DNA of 64,000 bases from Orientallactaga sibirica (GCA_036365145.1 JAEOAD010000052.1:16289501-16353500); one strand, 5' to 3'. Positions 1-13,236 are shown, numbered from the stretch's first letter. Notes: generated by a model not told the origin, from the letters alone. Numbers and translations are program-made.

Positions 1-1000
1 AGCCATCTCTCTAGCCCTAAATTTAATAGATTTTTAATAGTTTTAAAAAGTATTATTATTATCAATAACATGTATGGATACATTATGTTTTGGTATCCTC
101 TTTTCCCTGGTCCCTGTTCCCATTCCATTGGGGACGCTCCTCATTGGAGTTGCAGATATTCCCTTTAGGGTTGTGGTTTATGCGTTGTGGGAGCAACAGC
201 CAGTTATTTTTGGGGGGAGGGAATGCCTCTGGGCATGTTGTTTCAACCTGTGGCTCTTACAATCTTTCTGTCCCCTCTTCTGCAAAATTTCCCGAGCCGT
301 GGTGGGTGAGTTTTAAGTCTACTTCAGTGATGAGCTCTTAGGAGCCTCTGAATCACTGCTTTGGTAGGTGTTGAGTATCCTCAGGGTCTGTCTCCTACAT
401 CCTGGCACTGATTATCAGGTTCAGCACTCATGCTCGTCTCTCCAGTTCCTCTGTGGTTTCAGCTGTGGCTTGGCTGAAGTGAAGAGTTAGTTTATCTCCT
501 CCAGTCTTGCTACCTTCTGAAAAAGAAAAACAGATTCTCCAAAGGAGAGTGAAGTCAGCATAGTTTAAATGGGATAAGCATTACTAATTTAGGGAGAATT
601 TGATATATGTAACCCCTCTCTTAGCCAAAGAATAGTGAGAGCTTGGCACTGGAGAACAAAATCTTTGTCTCCATAGGATTCTGATCTGGTTCCCAATTCC
701 AGATATAGGATCCTTTACACTGAATGGATCTCTTAACCAATCAGAAAGCTATTGGTTACCTACTGAGACTGTGTGACACTATTGCTCTGGCGTGTACATC
801 AATCATGTCAGGGTGTTTGCTTCTGAGTAGCTTAGACCTCTGGTTGTTCGAACTTTTGTTGGTCACTTTCTCCCAGTAGCTCATGTAGTGCTTCCCAGCA
901 CTAGACAGGCTGTCTGGGGATTGGCTTTCTTCTGAATTCTAGCCAGGTCTCTCCATGCTTTGTGTCAGCAGTGTATGGTGTCTTTAGCAATAAGGTTCTG
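1..1000 (-). mobile_element. L1 3' end (antisense)
   Basis: Positions 90-520 match the L1 3'UTR copies at 42380 and 50222. Positions 490-1000 match 37310-37830 over some 500 bp with frequent substitutions (for example the agtagctcatgtagtgcttcc block). From memory this resembles the rodent Lx-type L1 3'UTR. The left end is cut by the window edge. 1000-1240 may be a continuation; I cannot classify it. Confidence 0.65.
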
Positions 1001-1239
1001 TCCTATTTTTATCTTCTTCTTTTATGTCTTCTTCCTGGAAGATTTCCTCAACTTTATCTTTCACCAATAATGGATTTTTCACTCCTGCCATCTTGCATTT
1101 AATTTCTAAGAGCTCATTTTTGTTCTCTGCTTTTTTCTTTTAAAAATAGTCTCCTTTTGTTTTTCTTGGATGCAATATTTTCTTCAAGGCCCTTTTTGCC
1201 ATTTACTAATTTGGGTCCTTGCCTTTCATGTTAGAAACC

Positions 1240-1879
1240 CTTCTTGGATAGCCAGTTATTGTCCATAATGAAGAGTAGGAGTAGTTGTCAAAAACAAAAC
1301 AAAAACAAAAAAACCTGCTTAAATCTCAAGCCCATGGTAGTATGTATCAACTGTAGTGTCACCAAAGAGTAAGCTGAGGTGACCATTTCTTGAGAAATCC
1401 CCAGAAACATCAGGAGTATTCTGAGAGCCAGCATCCTAGAGCCAAGGTAAGAAATGGGCCTGGATAACTCTAAACTCAGCATCCACTTTTTATTCGATTT
1501 CTAGTCCTCAGAGGTGTCTAATGCTCCCCAGTGCAGAAAGGAACTAACTGGGTTCTCCTCCTGAGAAAAACTCTTCTCTTGTTGATAGGGGAGAGGGCAG
1601 TGGGGAGAGCTCCAGAATTCTAACCACTCTGAAACTCTTGACATCAGCCCACTTGTGTGCTGTCCTCTATTAGTAGTACTACAAGGGTATGCAGTCCCAG
1701 AGCTGGAGAGGATTATGGGATGTACATCAGGTTGATATCACCTTTCCCCATTCTGGATTCACTCAGGTCCTGTATTCTTACCTCTACTGGCCATTCAATA
1801 CCTGTTACCTGCTTCCCATGTGTGTCACTGTTGGTTACTGCTTGCCTCTCATGGTCTCTATTTTTGTGAATTATACCTC

Positions 1880-1883
<4 letters not shown>
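1240..1883. other. Intronic sequence without recognisable feature
   Basis: No coding similarity, SINE or simple repeat stands out. Small open frames here have no family resemblance. Confidence 0.5.
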
Positions 1884-1922
<39 letters not shown>

Positions 1923-2061
1923 CCCAGGTAGGGTCTCACTCTGGTCCAGGCTGACCTGGAATTAACTATGTAGTCTCAGGGTGGCCTCGAACTCTCAGCG
2001 ATCCTCCTACCTCTGCCTTCTGAGTGCTGGGATTAAAGGAGTGCACTACCACGCCCAGCTT
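1884..2061 (-). repeat. B1-type SINE
   Basis: Reverse copy: a poly(T) run of nearly 40, then gtagggtctcactctgg, the catgtagtctcaggg-type block and gtgctgggattaaagg, ending cacgcccagct. It is 7SL-derived with an internal pol III promoter; not independently mobile. Confidence 0.9.
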
Positions 2062-2157
2062 TAAGAAATCTTTTTATTTTTATTTTAGTGGGTGCTACAG
2101 GGGAGTGAGGTTAGGTGCAAGTGTTCATTGTTTCTGGTGTACTGTAACACATCACAA

Positions 2158-2328
2158 GCCGGGCGTGGTGGCACACGCCTTTAATCCCAAGCACTTGGGA
2201 GGCAGAGGTAGGAGGACTGCCATGAGTTCAAGGCCACCCTGAGACTACAGAGGGAATTCCAAGTCAGCCTGGGCTAGAGCAAGACCCTACCTCGAAAAAC
2301 CAAAAACAACAACAACAACAACAAAATC
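2158..2328 (+). repeat. B1-type SINE
   Basis: Forward copy starting gccgggcgtggtggcacacg and ending in a (CAA)n-rich tail. It is opposite in orientation to the copy 100 bp to the left, so the two could pair in RNA. Confidence 0.92.
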
Positions 2329-5099
2329 ACAAAACCCCTCTCCTTGCTGTTGCACACACTGAAGGTGTTCCACCAACTTTTCTGCTCCCTGTTCCCTACT
2401 TCCAAATGCTTCCCTTGGGTAGTATTTTTAAACCCTTGTGCCTATATGGTCCTCATTCCCATCCCCATAATGGACAACCAGCAGTCAGGCTGCTGGAGGT
2501 CTCTCTCACCCCCAGGAAGGCCGCTCTTGCCTTTGCTTTCATTACCAGACAGAAAGTACCATGAATGAGAGATGTTTTGTTGAGAAGGTCTGGTGCACAA
2601 AGGCACTTGCATCTCCCTGTCCCTTGCACACCTCAGTTATTATAATAACCTGAAGTTATTATTCTCTGTAATTGGTTGTGCCCTGCATTCAGTCTTGGGC
2701 CATATAGACCTTCTCAGGGATCTCTGGGCAAAAAATAGGGAACTCTCCAACCATGAGCACTTTGCAGAGCTCAGATTCTGGACGCTAGTGTCAAAGCCAG
2801 TGCCTGGATAGTCTCACCACGCTGCCTGGTGAGCACAGTTGCTCACAGACAGACAGACCTAACAGGATATACCTTGGACATGAGTGCTCAGTGTCTTTTT
2901 CCCACTTCTAGATGACTGAGAGGCTTTCTGTAGGCCAGACACCCCCAAACCTTCCCTGCCTCCCCACAGGGTCAAGAGGACATCTTAGTGTGTCCTGGGA
3001 GTGCTTTGGAGCGTTGGCACATAGATTCCCAGTGCACACAGCCCAGCTGGACCTCCACTCCAAGATAAGCTGAGATCTCTCTCTGGCCCAGTGAAAACTG
3101 CTACCAGAAGTGATTTTCTTGCTTCATCCTGAAGAGTCCTGGGCTGGAAGGGGTTCCTGAGCCCCTTTTCCATGGGAGATACGCCCCTGGAAGTGGCTTC
3201 TCCTGTTCTTCTGGGAAGAGATAGGCGGGAGAGAATGCCAAACACAAGGGTTCGTCCCACATGTTTAGGGATCAACCTGATCACAGCTATGTCCTGGCCA
3301 CCACCTATTGCACCTCCCAGGGTGGTCAGGCCTTCACAAAGAAAAAAAAAAACAAAGCCAGCAAATGAAAGGGGACATCGGGAGATGTGCAAGCAGAAGC
3401 TGACATTTGAGCCTGGCCCTCTCCTCCTGAACCAGAGATGTGTCTATGCTCCGCCTTCAGAATTTCTCCACAACCTGAGGAAACCTCACGCCAGCAGGTT
3501 CCTTCAGGAGGAGCTGACAAGGCTTCTTAACCCTCAGGTCAGTCCTCTGGAGCACAATTGTCATCCAGACCCAGCCTCAGCCCACAGTCCAGGCAGGGAC
3601 AGCTGGGCCTGGTGATAATCCTCAGGCTGTATTAAGGCCACTATCTGGAGTCCCCGTCACCTAAGCTATGCTCTCTAGCATGCTGGTTTTTTTTTCAAAG
3701 CAGCAGATTGGATGGGCCTAGAAATTCCGTGCCCAGCTCCACATGCCCATTGCCCTAGGTTGCGTGCTCCCTGGGTACAAGTTGTTTCATATGTTACCTC
3801 TTTTGATCCCATCTGTGAGGCACATGGGTGTCTTCACATCCTTCAGATGAGGAAATCGAGGCTCTCAGAGGTCAAAAGCACAACCCAAAGCTACCCAGTC
3901 CTCAAAATACACTTGAACCCAAGACTTTCCTTTTTTCCCCATCTTCTGTATAAGATGCAGTTAAGGTCACTAGGTAGGTGACATGTATGCTCATGTGTGT
4001 GGTGGAGGCAGAAGGGGTAGAAAGGAGATGCTGGCGTAGTGATTGGCCCTATAGGATGCATCCTCAGGTAGAAGGTCACATATGTGTGTCACTGTACTGG
4101 CTGTTGGCGTGGCCTCTGTATAATTCCAGCTTTGACTGCAGAGTCCCTCCAGCTCCCAGCACCCAGCCTCTCTGGCTCCTGCTGTAGGCCTGGGAATTAT
4201 CTGATTCTCAAGTCCCCAGGCTGGGCCCCACCCCTAGTGCTCAGTCTCAGGAGTGGAACAAATGTTCCACTGAGAAAGAAGAGAGGAAAAAAGAGCCCAA
4301 GCTGGGCTCCCAGGCTCCCACCCGGAGGCCCCACCTCCAGGGCCCTGAGGTCACTTGTAGCCTTTGGCCCATCTGAGAGAAGCAGCTGGATGTCTTAGAT
4401 AAATAGTAGGGGTCAGTTAGAGATCCAGCACTTCTCCAGACAGAACCAACAACCCTGGCTCTCTGTTCTCCCAAGGGTTGCAAGGTGGTGGTCTACTCAG
4501 TAGATCCCGTGTCAGCTGGCTGCCCTGGGATCCCCTGTTCCCAACATACCTGCAACTTAGGCCATTCCTGGCACTATATAGACCCTACATCATCTCATTT
4601 AATCTTCAAGTTAACTGAGAGGAGGAGGAAGTTGTTACCGACATTTATAGTGGTGAAGCAGATCAAAGGGGTTAAGCAACTAATCAGTGATAGACCTCTG
4701 TAGCCTCAGTCTGGCTCTCCCTCCCCAGCACCCAGCTCGCCCCATGGGAGGGTCTCAGCTCCCTCATGCAGTCAGAGCTGGGAGGGCAATTTGGCAGCTG
4801 GCTCACTCCCTGTATTTTCAAGCATCATTAGATCTTTTTTCTGACAACTTCATCAGTTAGCAGGGCACAGAATTGGCAAAAGTCCTTATTTAGACATTCA
4901 GCCAAAGAATTAAGGGGTTTGTTTCAGAAAATGCTAAATGATGTAGGAGCGGTCTCTGTTCTGGGCTGAGGCGGAAGGGGTCTGGAATAATGAGGTCTGG
5001 CCTTTACTTTTGGCTTTGCTACTGGCACCTGGAGGTTTTGGCTATATCATTACTGTTAGCCTCCGTTTCGCCATCTTTCAAGTGGATGCAATAACACCT
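2329..5099. other. Mostly unique intron with MIR fragments
   Basis: MIR-like segments are recognisable at about 3755-3925 (gaggaaatcgaggctc core), 4555-4690 and 5040-5099 (the gcctccgtttcgccatct end). Frames open on both strands around 2985-3615 but resemble no protein I know. Confidence 0.5.
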
Positions 5100-5105
5100 C
5101 TCACC

Positions 5106-5545
5106 TGTTGGGCCCTGCCCCGTGTGAAGCCGAGTGGTTAGCCCAGCCAGTCTTGGCCTACTCCCAGTGAGGCCTACTCGAGCTTCCAGAGCCTAAGTAG
5201 AGTTTCGCGACCTGTCCTTGAAGTGACTCAGCACCTAAGCTGAAACTGCCTCCGCCCAGCTGCTGCTGACGTGGTGAAATACTATTGGCCCTTACACCTT
5301 TACCTCATCCTTTTTCCCACCCTCTCTCAAAATATATAAATACCTTCCCATGACAATAAACGGAGAGATTCCCGCCTTAGACGGACTTCCGCGACTCAAT
5401 GTGGTTTTTCTCCCCGGTGTTTTAGGGGGGGAGGGGTTTGAGTCGCCGACACCCGCCTTCTCGCTCAGCCTCGAGAGAAGCGGCTGGCCCGGTTCTCTCT
5501 CTCTTCCGCTCTACCTGCCGGTGGTGGAGGGAAAAAACCCCGGCA
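5106..5545 (+). mobile_element. Solo LTR of an endogenous retrovirus, ERVK-like
   Basis: It starts TGTTGGGCC and ends CCCCGGCA, 440 bp, flanked by the identical 6-bp duplication CTCACC at 5100-5105 and 5546-5551. A TATA-like atatataaata lies near 5331 and a poly(A) signal AATAAA at 5355-5360, in the usual U3-R order. A 6-bp target duplication is typical of class II (ERVK) elements. No internal retroviral genes adjoin it, so it is a recombined solo LTR. A 183-codon frame through its 3' part is not a gene. Confidence 0.85.
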
Positions 5546-5551
5546 CTCACC

Positions 5552-7989
5552 AGGTAGTTAGAAAAGTCTGGGGAGGTGCACAAAGCTCTGGATTCTCGTT
5601 TCAGCTTTTCTGGTCTGATTTTAAGCTCTACACTGAGGATGGAGAGCCCATGGACATTCATACTGGGAATTCTGTAACCTGTGACCTCTTGAAGGGGGTG
5701 ATGGGAGGAACTTGCCACTACTTACCTAGAGCAGTTGCTCAGTCCATCTTTTACCTTGCTGTCTGGGGGCAACAGTGGAGAGGCTTGACTGCTCCCCTGT
5801 CTACTCACATGTCATGTCTTAAGGGACCATTTCATCCTTCCTTGGAATTAGTTGCTGTTACTGTCTCCAGGAGGGGAAAAATTTGGGCATGGGGTCACTA
5901 AGGGACATGCCCATGGTTACCCAGGTAGTATCCAGCATGGTCAGAACTCAATCTAGGATGGGTGGGCCAGGGTCTAACCATCCTTACTTTCCTGGGAGGT
6001 TTTTCCACTTGTGCCTTTAACAGCTACTTTAATGATTCATAATTGCTCTCAGCTCCCAAAAGCAGAACATATTTTCCCTATTGTGAAGCCCTAAGAAGCA
6101 GTTTGGTGTTGCAGAAGAAGCATGCTTCTGAGCAAGTCACTGAACTTCTCATTAAAGTGAGAGCATCATGTCTCCTCTGCAGGGTCATGAAAGGATCCTG
6201 TAGCCTGTCCTCTAGTCACACTGTTTGCATTGCTACTCCCTGTAACAGGTTCTGAAGTTAGGACAGGATAGCTAGCCTCATAGAAAGAGAAAAGGAAGGC
6301 CTCATAGAAAAAGGGGTCATCTCAGTCATCTAAAGCAACAGGGCCAGCCTATAACTCAGCTGGGACAGGATCTGCTTGTGCACTGGCTAGGAGTCAAAAA
6401 TCGAGTCCAAGCTCAGACCAAAGCAGAAGCCTCCTCCCCCAGGACAAACGACACGCTGTTGGGATCTTCTTAACAGGACTGCTTGCTTGCGCCCAAATTC
6501 CTCAGCTGCACAGAGGGAACAGGCAGCTGAAGGCTTGGGGAGGGGGCCCATGGGCCTGGGGACATGCTTGTCAAGTACCCTAGTCCCAGTCTTGCACTCA
6601 TCTTAGCGTTTCATGAGCCACGGTCCCCAGGGCCTTTTCAGCATTCTGACTGGAGGCTCAACCCCACTCATGTCTTTGCTGATAACTTCATTTGTGCCCC
6701 CAGAGTCCTCAGACTGGTTTAAAAATAGAAAAATAAACAACATTGTTCCTCAAGCACCCCCTTCCCCCTTCAGGCTGCTAACGAGGTGCTGGCTGGGCTG
6801 GCCAAGGCTCTGTTCCCAGGGTTTTTGACCCTTTGCTTGCCCCAGGCCTGCTGCTGTTTCTGCAGGGACTAGAGGCTTTGAAAGGCTTCCAAGGTGGCCT
6901 GAGCAGCTATGGGGAGGAGGGGGGGAATGTCACCTACTGGTGGTGATAGTCCATATTGCCTCACATAGATGGGGGTGGGGATGCAACTATGAAGGCGTGG
7001 GTCTTCTCCATTTCTTAGCTCTGGCCTCAGTCCCATGTAGGACCCTAAGCCTCTCCTGAGCTATTGGCTAAGACCCACCATGATCCAGCCCCTGAAGGTT
7101 CCTAGCTCATCAGGCTTGTCATTGACCATCCTGCCCTTGAATAGAATGTATAAAACCTCAGTTTGCCCCATCTGAAAGATGGGCCTAATGAGAACAGCTC
7201 TGCTCACCTCAGAGGGTTTTTGCCAATTGGATAAGGGGTGGATGTGAGAATGAAAAAAAACTCCAGGAAAGTGGATATGACTTGGGCACAGAGGAATAGC
7301 AAGTGAGAGTGGGAGTGGCTATGCTCTCTGAGTAGCAGGACCATGGTGGGAAGAAGTCTATAAGTGAGTCCCTACCTCACATTCGAGGGCTGGACAGAGG
7401 GTATAGCCATTAGGATAGCCATTAGGCTTATGGAGAGACTCAAAGCCAAACTGAAGGAAAGGTGGCAGAGAAACAAGGGTATTGTATCTGAAGAAGGCCT
7501 TAGGGACTAACCCTCTTTAGAATTTGCTAGTGGGCAAAGAAGAAATTTGATTTGGCTCCAAGAGTAACTAAGGGGAGTGGGAGAAGTGACACTGGGGTCA
7601 TTGCAATTGGCCTTAAGAGAAAACCTTGAGCTAGCCAGTGTTCCTCAGAAGACCAGGCCCAGACAGGCTCTGAGAATGGGATCACCTTCCTCCTCACTTG
7701 GCCTGAGGTGCCTACTTCCCACTAGCCCCAGCCTCTGTCCACAGACAGCCTGCCCTTGTCCTATACTCTATGAGCTGCCACGGTTAGGAGGCGGTCAGGG
7801 GAACAGCTGGTAGGTTTCCTTGGGGCATGGACTGAAAAGCTTGTTCTTTTCTAAGCAAATGACCTCTGGGACTAGAAAAATCACCTAGGTACAGGACCAG
7901 GGAGCTCGTGCTGGTTTCTACTCATCTCTTGAGTTCCCTCCTCCTTCAAGAGACCATGAATACCACAAAGCCATGGAGAAACGAGGGAG

Positions 7990-7992
<3 letters not shown>
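5552..7992. other. Intron, with MIR fragments
   Basis: MIR-like pieces lie near 5835-5960 and 7150-7235 (cctcagtttgccccatctg). Otherwise no feature is recognised. Confidence 0.5.

Positions 7993-8023
<31 letters not shown>
7993..8023. repeat. Isolated poly(T) run
   Basis: A run of 31 T without a SINE body on either side. The frames reading through it are artefacts. Confidence 0.85.
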
Positions 8024-8024
<1 letters not shown>

Positions 8025-8931
8025 GTGAGCCATGTGTGGGAGGAAACAGAAAAACACTCAGTAAGGCTCCTAGAATTCTGTGGAAACAGCACCAGAGCCT
8101 CTCGTTGATTAGTAGACCTGTGCCTTTGACCATGTCTTGAGATGGACCATGTTCCCTTGAATTTCCCTTCTCACTGAGCTCTTGGCTTAGTGGAACCCCA
8201 ATTCCTGCCACCTTTACAGGGTTACTGAAGATTTTAGGGTCAAAGCCTGGGTCCTGGCAACCCTATCAAGCTAGGCTCAGCCCTCTGTCTTCAATTTGCC
8301 AATTAAAGAGACAAAGAATAGTGAAAAGTAGAGAAAAGAAATTCATTCAATGTGAGCATATTGGGAAGAGGAACTAAAAAGAGATTCAGTGACATCCAAG
8401 TCCATCTTCAGGGTCCTGACACGAGGTTCAGGTTTAAATAAGAGCCAGATGCGTATATATAACTAAGTAGTCCTGGTCAAGGTGGGGTCCCCTTATCACT
8501 GAGCCATTATTGTCTGGGCTCCAGTCTGTCCTGCAATGTAGTCTGATAAGTACATAGTAGGAACTATGTGAAATCTCTTTCTAGGAGGCAGGTTTTTCCT
8601 CTGGATAGCATTAGGCTTCAGCTTTTTCCTCCTTATGAGGCTCCTAGAGAAATTCCAATTCCTTGGGGTCCATTGTTTCAATAGTCTGATAGCCAAAGGG
8701 AAGGGCACAGCGTCTCTCTTTAGAATATCTTCTTTTCTGCCAGGATGCTTACAAGCGAGTGGCCACTAGCCTCTCAGTCGATTCAGAAGCCAGTAGTCCA
8801 GCTCTGCATGGGCTCATGGGTCTTAAAGAGAGCAAAGCCGGAAAGAGAAGGGAAGATTCCTGCTTCCCAGGCCCCAAGAAAAGAAACTAGTTTGCTTGCT
8901 TAGTTCACTGCCTCCCCAGAACACTAGCTTT

Positions 8932-9149
8932 AAAAAATATATTTTTTATTTATTTATATGTTTTAAGAGTGAGAGAGAGAGAGGCAAATAGAGAGAGAAT
9001 GGGAGTACCAGGGCCTTTAGTCACTACAAATGAACTCCAGATGCATGCACCACCTTGTGCATCTGGCTAACATGGGTACTGGGGAATTGAAGCTGGGTCC
9101 TTAGGCTTCACAGGCAAGTGCCTTAACCACTAAGCCATTTCTCCAGCCC
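8932..9149 (-). repeat. DIP-type (tRNA-derived) SINE
   Basis: Reverse copy. On the + strand it reads: AT-rich tail, (GA)n, ctccagatgcatgc block, ggcttcacaggcaa, then aaccactaagccatttctcc, the reversed tRNA-like head. Confidence 0.9.
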
Positions 9150-9560
9150 ATAGTGGCTTTTTATTAAAAGTAGTATGTTTTCAGAGAAACACAATTTTAA
9201 TAAAACAATTCCTTGGCACCCCATTACCCTAATATAAGTTTCATTTTTTATTTTATTTTGCTCTTTCCCCTAGACAAGCTTTATTTTACAACACTGCAGG
9301 CATACATAGAGACAATTTTATTTTGTGCTTTTTTCTCCATTAGGCATAGATGCTTTTCTCATGTTGCTACATAGCCTGTGTGATTATCATTTGATGACTG
9401 CATAATTGCATTGGCTTCTAATTGACCAAACACTGTCCTCATGGCTGGGCATTAAAACTGTTTCCAGGGGTTAGTTATTTTTCTGCTACTATAAATAATG
9501 TTGTAATCAAAATCCTTATGAATTTTTTTCAAAATTATTTTCTTAGTCTAGACATCAAAG
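9150..9560. repeat. Old L1 3'-type fragment (tentative)
   Basis: AT-rich text with the block gctactataaataatgttg, which recalls old L1M 3' sequence. Divergent; orientation not determined. Confidence 0.35.
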
Positions 9561-10524
9561 TTCTCCTTGGAGATAGTGGATGAACAGGGCTGTCCACTCC
9601 AGGAATTAGAATTTTGCAGCTATTAAAGTGATTATACTGAGTATGTAGCAACATGGGAAACCAGTTATGCCTCATCGTGGGAGGGAGTGCACAAAAGGAA
9701 AAATTGGAATGTTTAAATACTCTTAATGATAGAAGAGCCCTGTGACACATCCCTACAGACCTTCCTCCAAGTTGGAATCATTGCAAGGAAGGTCACTTTG
9801 GCACATGGGTTTTCAATCCATTTTCTCCACCATCCCTTGAGGATACTGGACAAGAATATCCCCAGATGTGCTCCAGCACTGGGGTGGCATACTGGAAGGA
9901 GAGATGAACTTTGTCACTTGTGCAAATCTGGTCACCACGGCCAATGCAGGGACACACAGAACACTTCTTAGTCTCCCTCTGGTCCTCCATGAGCTCAACT
10001 TGACACCTCTCCATTCTTCTCATTCTTCCTGAATGTACTCCAGAGAAATTCCTACTATCCTCCTTATCTCATGAAGTTGTTTAAGCTCTGTGCTCCTTGA
10101 TTTTCTTACTTTATACAATGGCATTACACACAGCTGTTGCCTTGGTGTGGTCAAGTCTTGTTGGGAACAACTGGGAAAGTAGCTGGCCCAGCACAGGGCA
10201 TACTAAACTGTTAATGTGCTTTTTTTCTTCATCTCCTTCCTCTCCCTCTTGGACCAAGGGAACTGTGAAGAAGGTGGGGTGCTAAGATGTCTGATCTATC
10301 AGCAGGTGCTTAATAAGTGCCTGGGTGATAATGCCTCATGACTGGCTGGCTGAACCGTCAGCAGTCAAAGACAGCCTAGTGCTAACAGGATACTGTCTCC
10401 AGAAGAAGGGAAGGAGAACAGAAAGTTGGGGATTCTAATGTCAGGGGCTGAAGCAGTAAAGCTTTTGAGTTGTCGTATAGGTTTGCACAGTATGGTGCTC
10501 AAAGAACACAGACCGTGAGAGAGA

Positions 10525-10680
10525 AAGAAGTTGGATGTAGTGGGACACCCCTGTAATCCCAGCACTTAAGAGGTGTAGGCAGGAGGATTAGGAGTTCAAA
10601 GTCATCCTGGTCTACCTGCATGACCAACCTGGGCTGTAGGAGACCCTGTCTCCAAATCCAGAGAGAGAGAGAGAGAGAGG
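10525..10680 (+). repeat. Old B1-type SINE followed by (GA)n
   Basis: It has cctgtaatcccagcactta and ctgtctccaaatccag, with a (GA)n tail. More diverged than the B1s with gtagggtctc. Confidence 0.75.
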
Positions 10681-11017
10681 GAAGGGGGGAGAAAGAGAGC
10701 GAGCGAGCACAGGAGCAGTTATTTTCCTACAGAGGCTAGGGTATGAGTTCATTTCCATATCAAAATAACTTTTAAATTTATTTGTGTGTGTGTGTTCATG
10801 CCCCCCTCATGAGCGTGCATGTGCATGTATGCACACACACATAGGTACATGGGCACACTACCTGGAGTGTGCCTCTTGCAGCTGCAAACAAACTCGTTAC
10901 ATGTACCTTTTTTGCACCTAGTTTTACATGGATACTCGGAAATTGAACGCGGGCCAACAAGCTTTGCAAGCAAGCCCCACTGGGCTATCTTTCTAGCCCC
11001 TCTCTCTCTCTTTTTTT

Positions 11018-11036
11018 TTTTGCTGTTCTTTCTTTC

Positions 11037-11104
<68 letters not shown>
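11018..11104. repeat. (TTTC)n microsatellite
   Basis: A near-perfect TTTC tract of about 70 bp. Long frames on both strands here consist only of this repeat. Confidence 0.95.
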
Positions 11105-11206
11105 TTATGAGACTCTGTAAATCAGTCTGGCCCCAAACTTGCAACAATCCTCCTGCTTTTCCTTCCTAATTGCTGGGATGACAGGTGTGAACCACCATGC
11201 CCTTGC
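11105..11206 (-). repeat. Old B1-type SINE
   Basis: Reverse copy with ttgctgggatgacaggtgtg and accaccatgccctt; the TTTC tract lies at its tail end. Confidence 0.7.
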
Positions 11207-12951
11207 TCATTTCCATTTTTATCAGCTGACTCAAAGTGAGGGTTAAACAGATCACTTGTCACTTCTTTGATGTACAAATAAAAGGAAAATTGTTTTCCTG
11301 ATGCAAAGATCTATATCCTAGGAAGTTGACAGGAGAGGTGGTTCACAGGGAACCCTGGGGTAGCTGACTCCAAACAGCTACAAAGCAGTGCCCACACCAC
11401 TTAGAAGTCCTGACTTCATGAACACAGAAAAACTGCTTATAAATGAAGCAGCCATAGGAGGTGGAGGGACCCACCTTCAGCAGTGGGCATGGATTCCTGG
11501 ACAGGAGGGGGCCTGCTCTAGTGGCTTTCTGAGGGTCCAGTGTGTGGACTGGCCTTGGGTGGCTGGCATTATCAACATGGCTAGTCTGCTTTGTGCCATC
11601 TGTAAACCACAGGTGCAGATTGTATCATAAAGGATTTTTTATTGGTTGTCCAGGGTTTTGTTTGTATTTTCCACAGAAAACCTTAGAAACTGTCATTAAG
11701 CTCTTAGCCTTAGCCAAGGGAGCTGTCCCCACATTTCTCTCTCACTGTGCAATAGCATTAAAATAGAGAAAGCATCCTTGCTCCCAGTGTCACTTCTGAA
11801 GTACCTGAGGCCACCTTCTCCAAAATAGAACTAAAGAGAATTGGAGCCTCAGTAGCTCTGAACCACCTACCTGCCAAGCCAATCCCAAGGCCCAAGGGGG
11901 TGTGTACATGGCCTTCCTCGCTGTCCTTTATCCCTTTCTCTAGAAGGGATGCTAAGGGACAGATAACAGGGTCTTTTGCTTCTTATGTCCCATCTGCCTT
12001 CACTTTGCATTCACCAAAGTCTCAGCCTCTTCACTGAAGTCCACAAACATTCTGTCCAGCCAAGTACTGAAGGAACACCCTGGTCAGCACCACTTAAGAG
12101 TAAGGGAGAGGTTGGGTGGTCCTGGGAAGTGACCCATCTTGAAGATTTGCATGCATCCAGCCCTTTCTTCCTCTCTCTCCTCCCACTCCTCCATTTTACC
12201 CTCCTCCCCTCTGCTCCAGCAGAGCACTTGGGGCCTTCCATCCTCCCTTTTCTCTTGGGCAGCAACTGCTCTCTCCAAGAAAGTCCTCCCTTCAGAATCC
12301 TCCCACTCATAGTATCTACCCTCCTTTTGCCAGTGGCTTTAAGATGTCAATAGCAATTGTTTCCCCATTGTCATTGTAATTAGATTAAATGGCAAAGCTA
12401 TAGTATTGAATTAGAGAATCAGTCCTAGAACTTTATTGCATGTTCTAGCAGAAGTGGTTTTCATCAGAAGTTAGTCAGCAGACATACATTTATTTATTTC
12501 CTAAATAAACCTGGTAAACATGGGAAGGAAGGGAAGGGGATGACAGTCAAAGGGCATATTTGCAGGAGGGACAGTTTGTTTCAGGTGGAATTATAGACAA
12601 GCAGAGTGTACAAAAGAGGGAGAAATGGGAAGCAGTGCTTCTCCCTTTTACATGGGAAAAACAGAGACTTTGGGGGAGAGGTATCTAGGCAAAACCAATG
12701 TTTTCAGGCTGGGTGTTGGTTGTATGTTTCACTTCACTTCTCCCCATTTCCCAGCTTCAGCCCTGGAGGGAGGCTCTGTCCTGGCAGGGGCAGGAGCTAC
12801 CTTCAGAGCTAGCCTGAGGGTGTCCAATATCTTACCTGATAGTTCCTAGGACTGTAAGGGTGCCAGGCACTTTCAGTGTAGCTGTAGTATTGGAAATAGG
12901 AAGACTACTTACCTTCAGGTTAAAATTCAGATTTGTAGCCAACCTTAGGTG
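11207..12951. other. Intron without recognised feature
   Basis: Mostly non-repetitive. Frames up to 125 codons around 11976-12353 resemble no family and have shadows on the other strand. Confidence 0.5.
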
Positions 12952-12964
12952 GAATCTGAATTTT

Positions 12965-13016
12965 TTAAATGAAATATCCCTAACTCTTGATTAATTTATT
13001 TATTTGAGAGAGGGAA

Positions 13017-13062
<46 letters not shown>

Positions 13063-13236
13063 GAGAGAGAGAGAGAGGGAGAATGGGTACGCCAGGGCCT
13101 CCAGCCACTGTAAATGAACTCCAGATGCATGCGCCCCCTTGTGCATCTGGCTTACATGGGTCCTGGAGAATCGAACCGGGATCCTTTGGCTTTTCAGGCA
13201 AATGCCTTAACCACTAAGCCATCTATCCAGCCCTAA
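12965..13236 (-). repeat. DIP-type SINE with perfect target duplication
   Basis: Flanked by the 13-bp repeat gaatctgaatttt at 12952-12964 and 13237-13249. Contains a (GA)n tract at 13021-13080 and ends with the reversed head ccactaagccatctatcc. Confidence 0.93.

Noticed and set aside
5350..5901. 183-codon plus-strand frame
   Set aside because: Its first third lies in the R-U5 part of a solo LTR and the rest is intron; no protein family resemblance.
10749..11169. Frames of 116-132 codons on both strands
   Set aside because: They run through the (TTTC)n microsatellite and a SINE, giving Lys/Glu/Arg or Leu/Ser/Phe repeats only.
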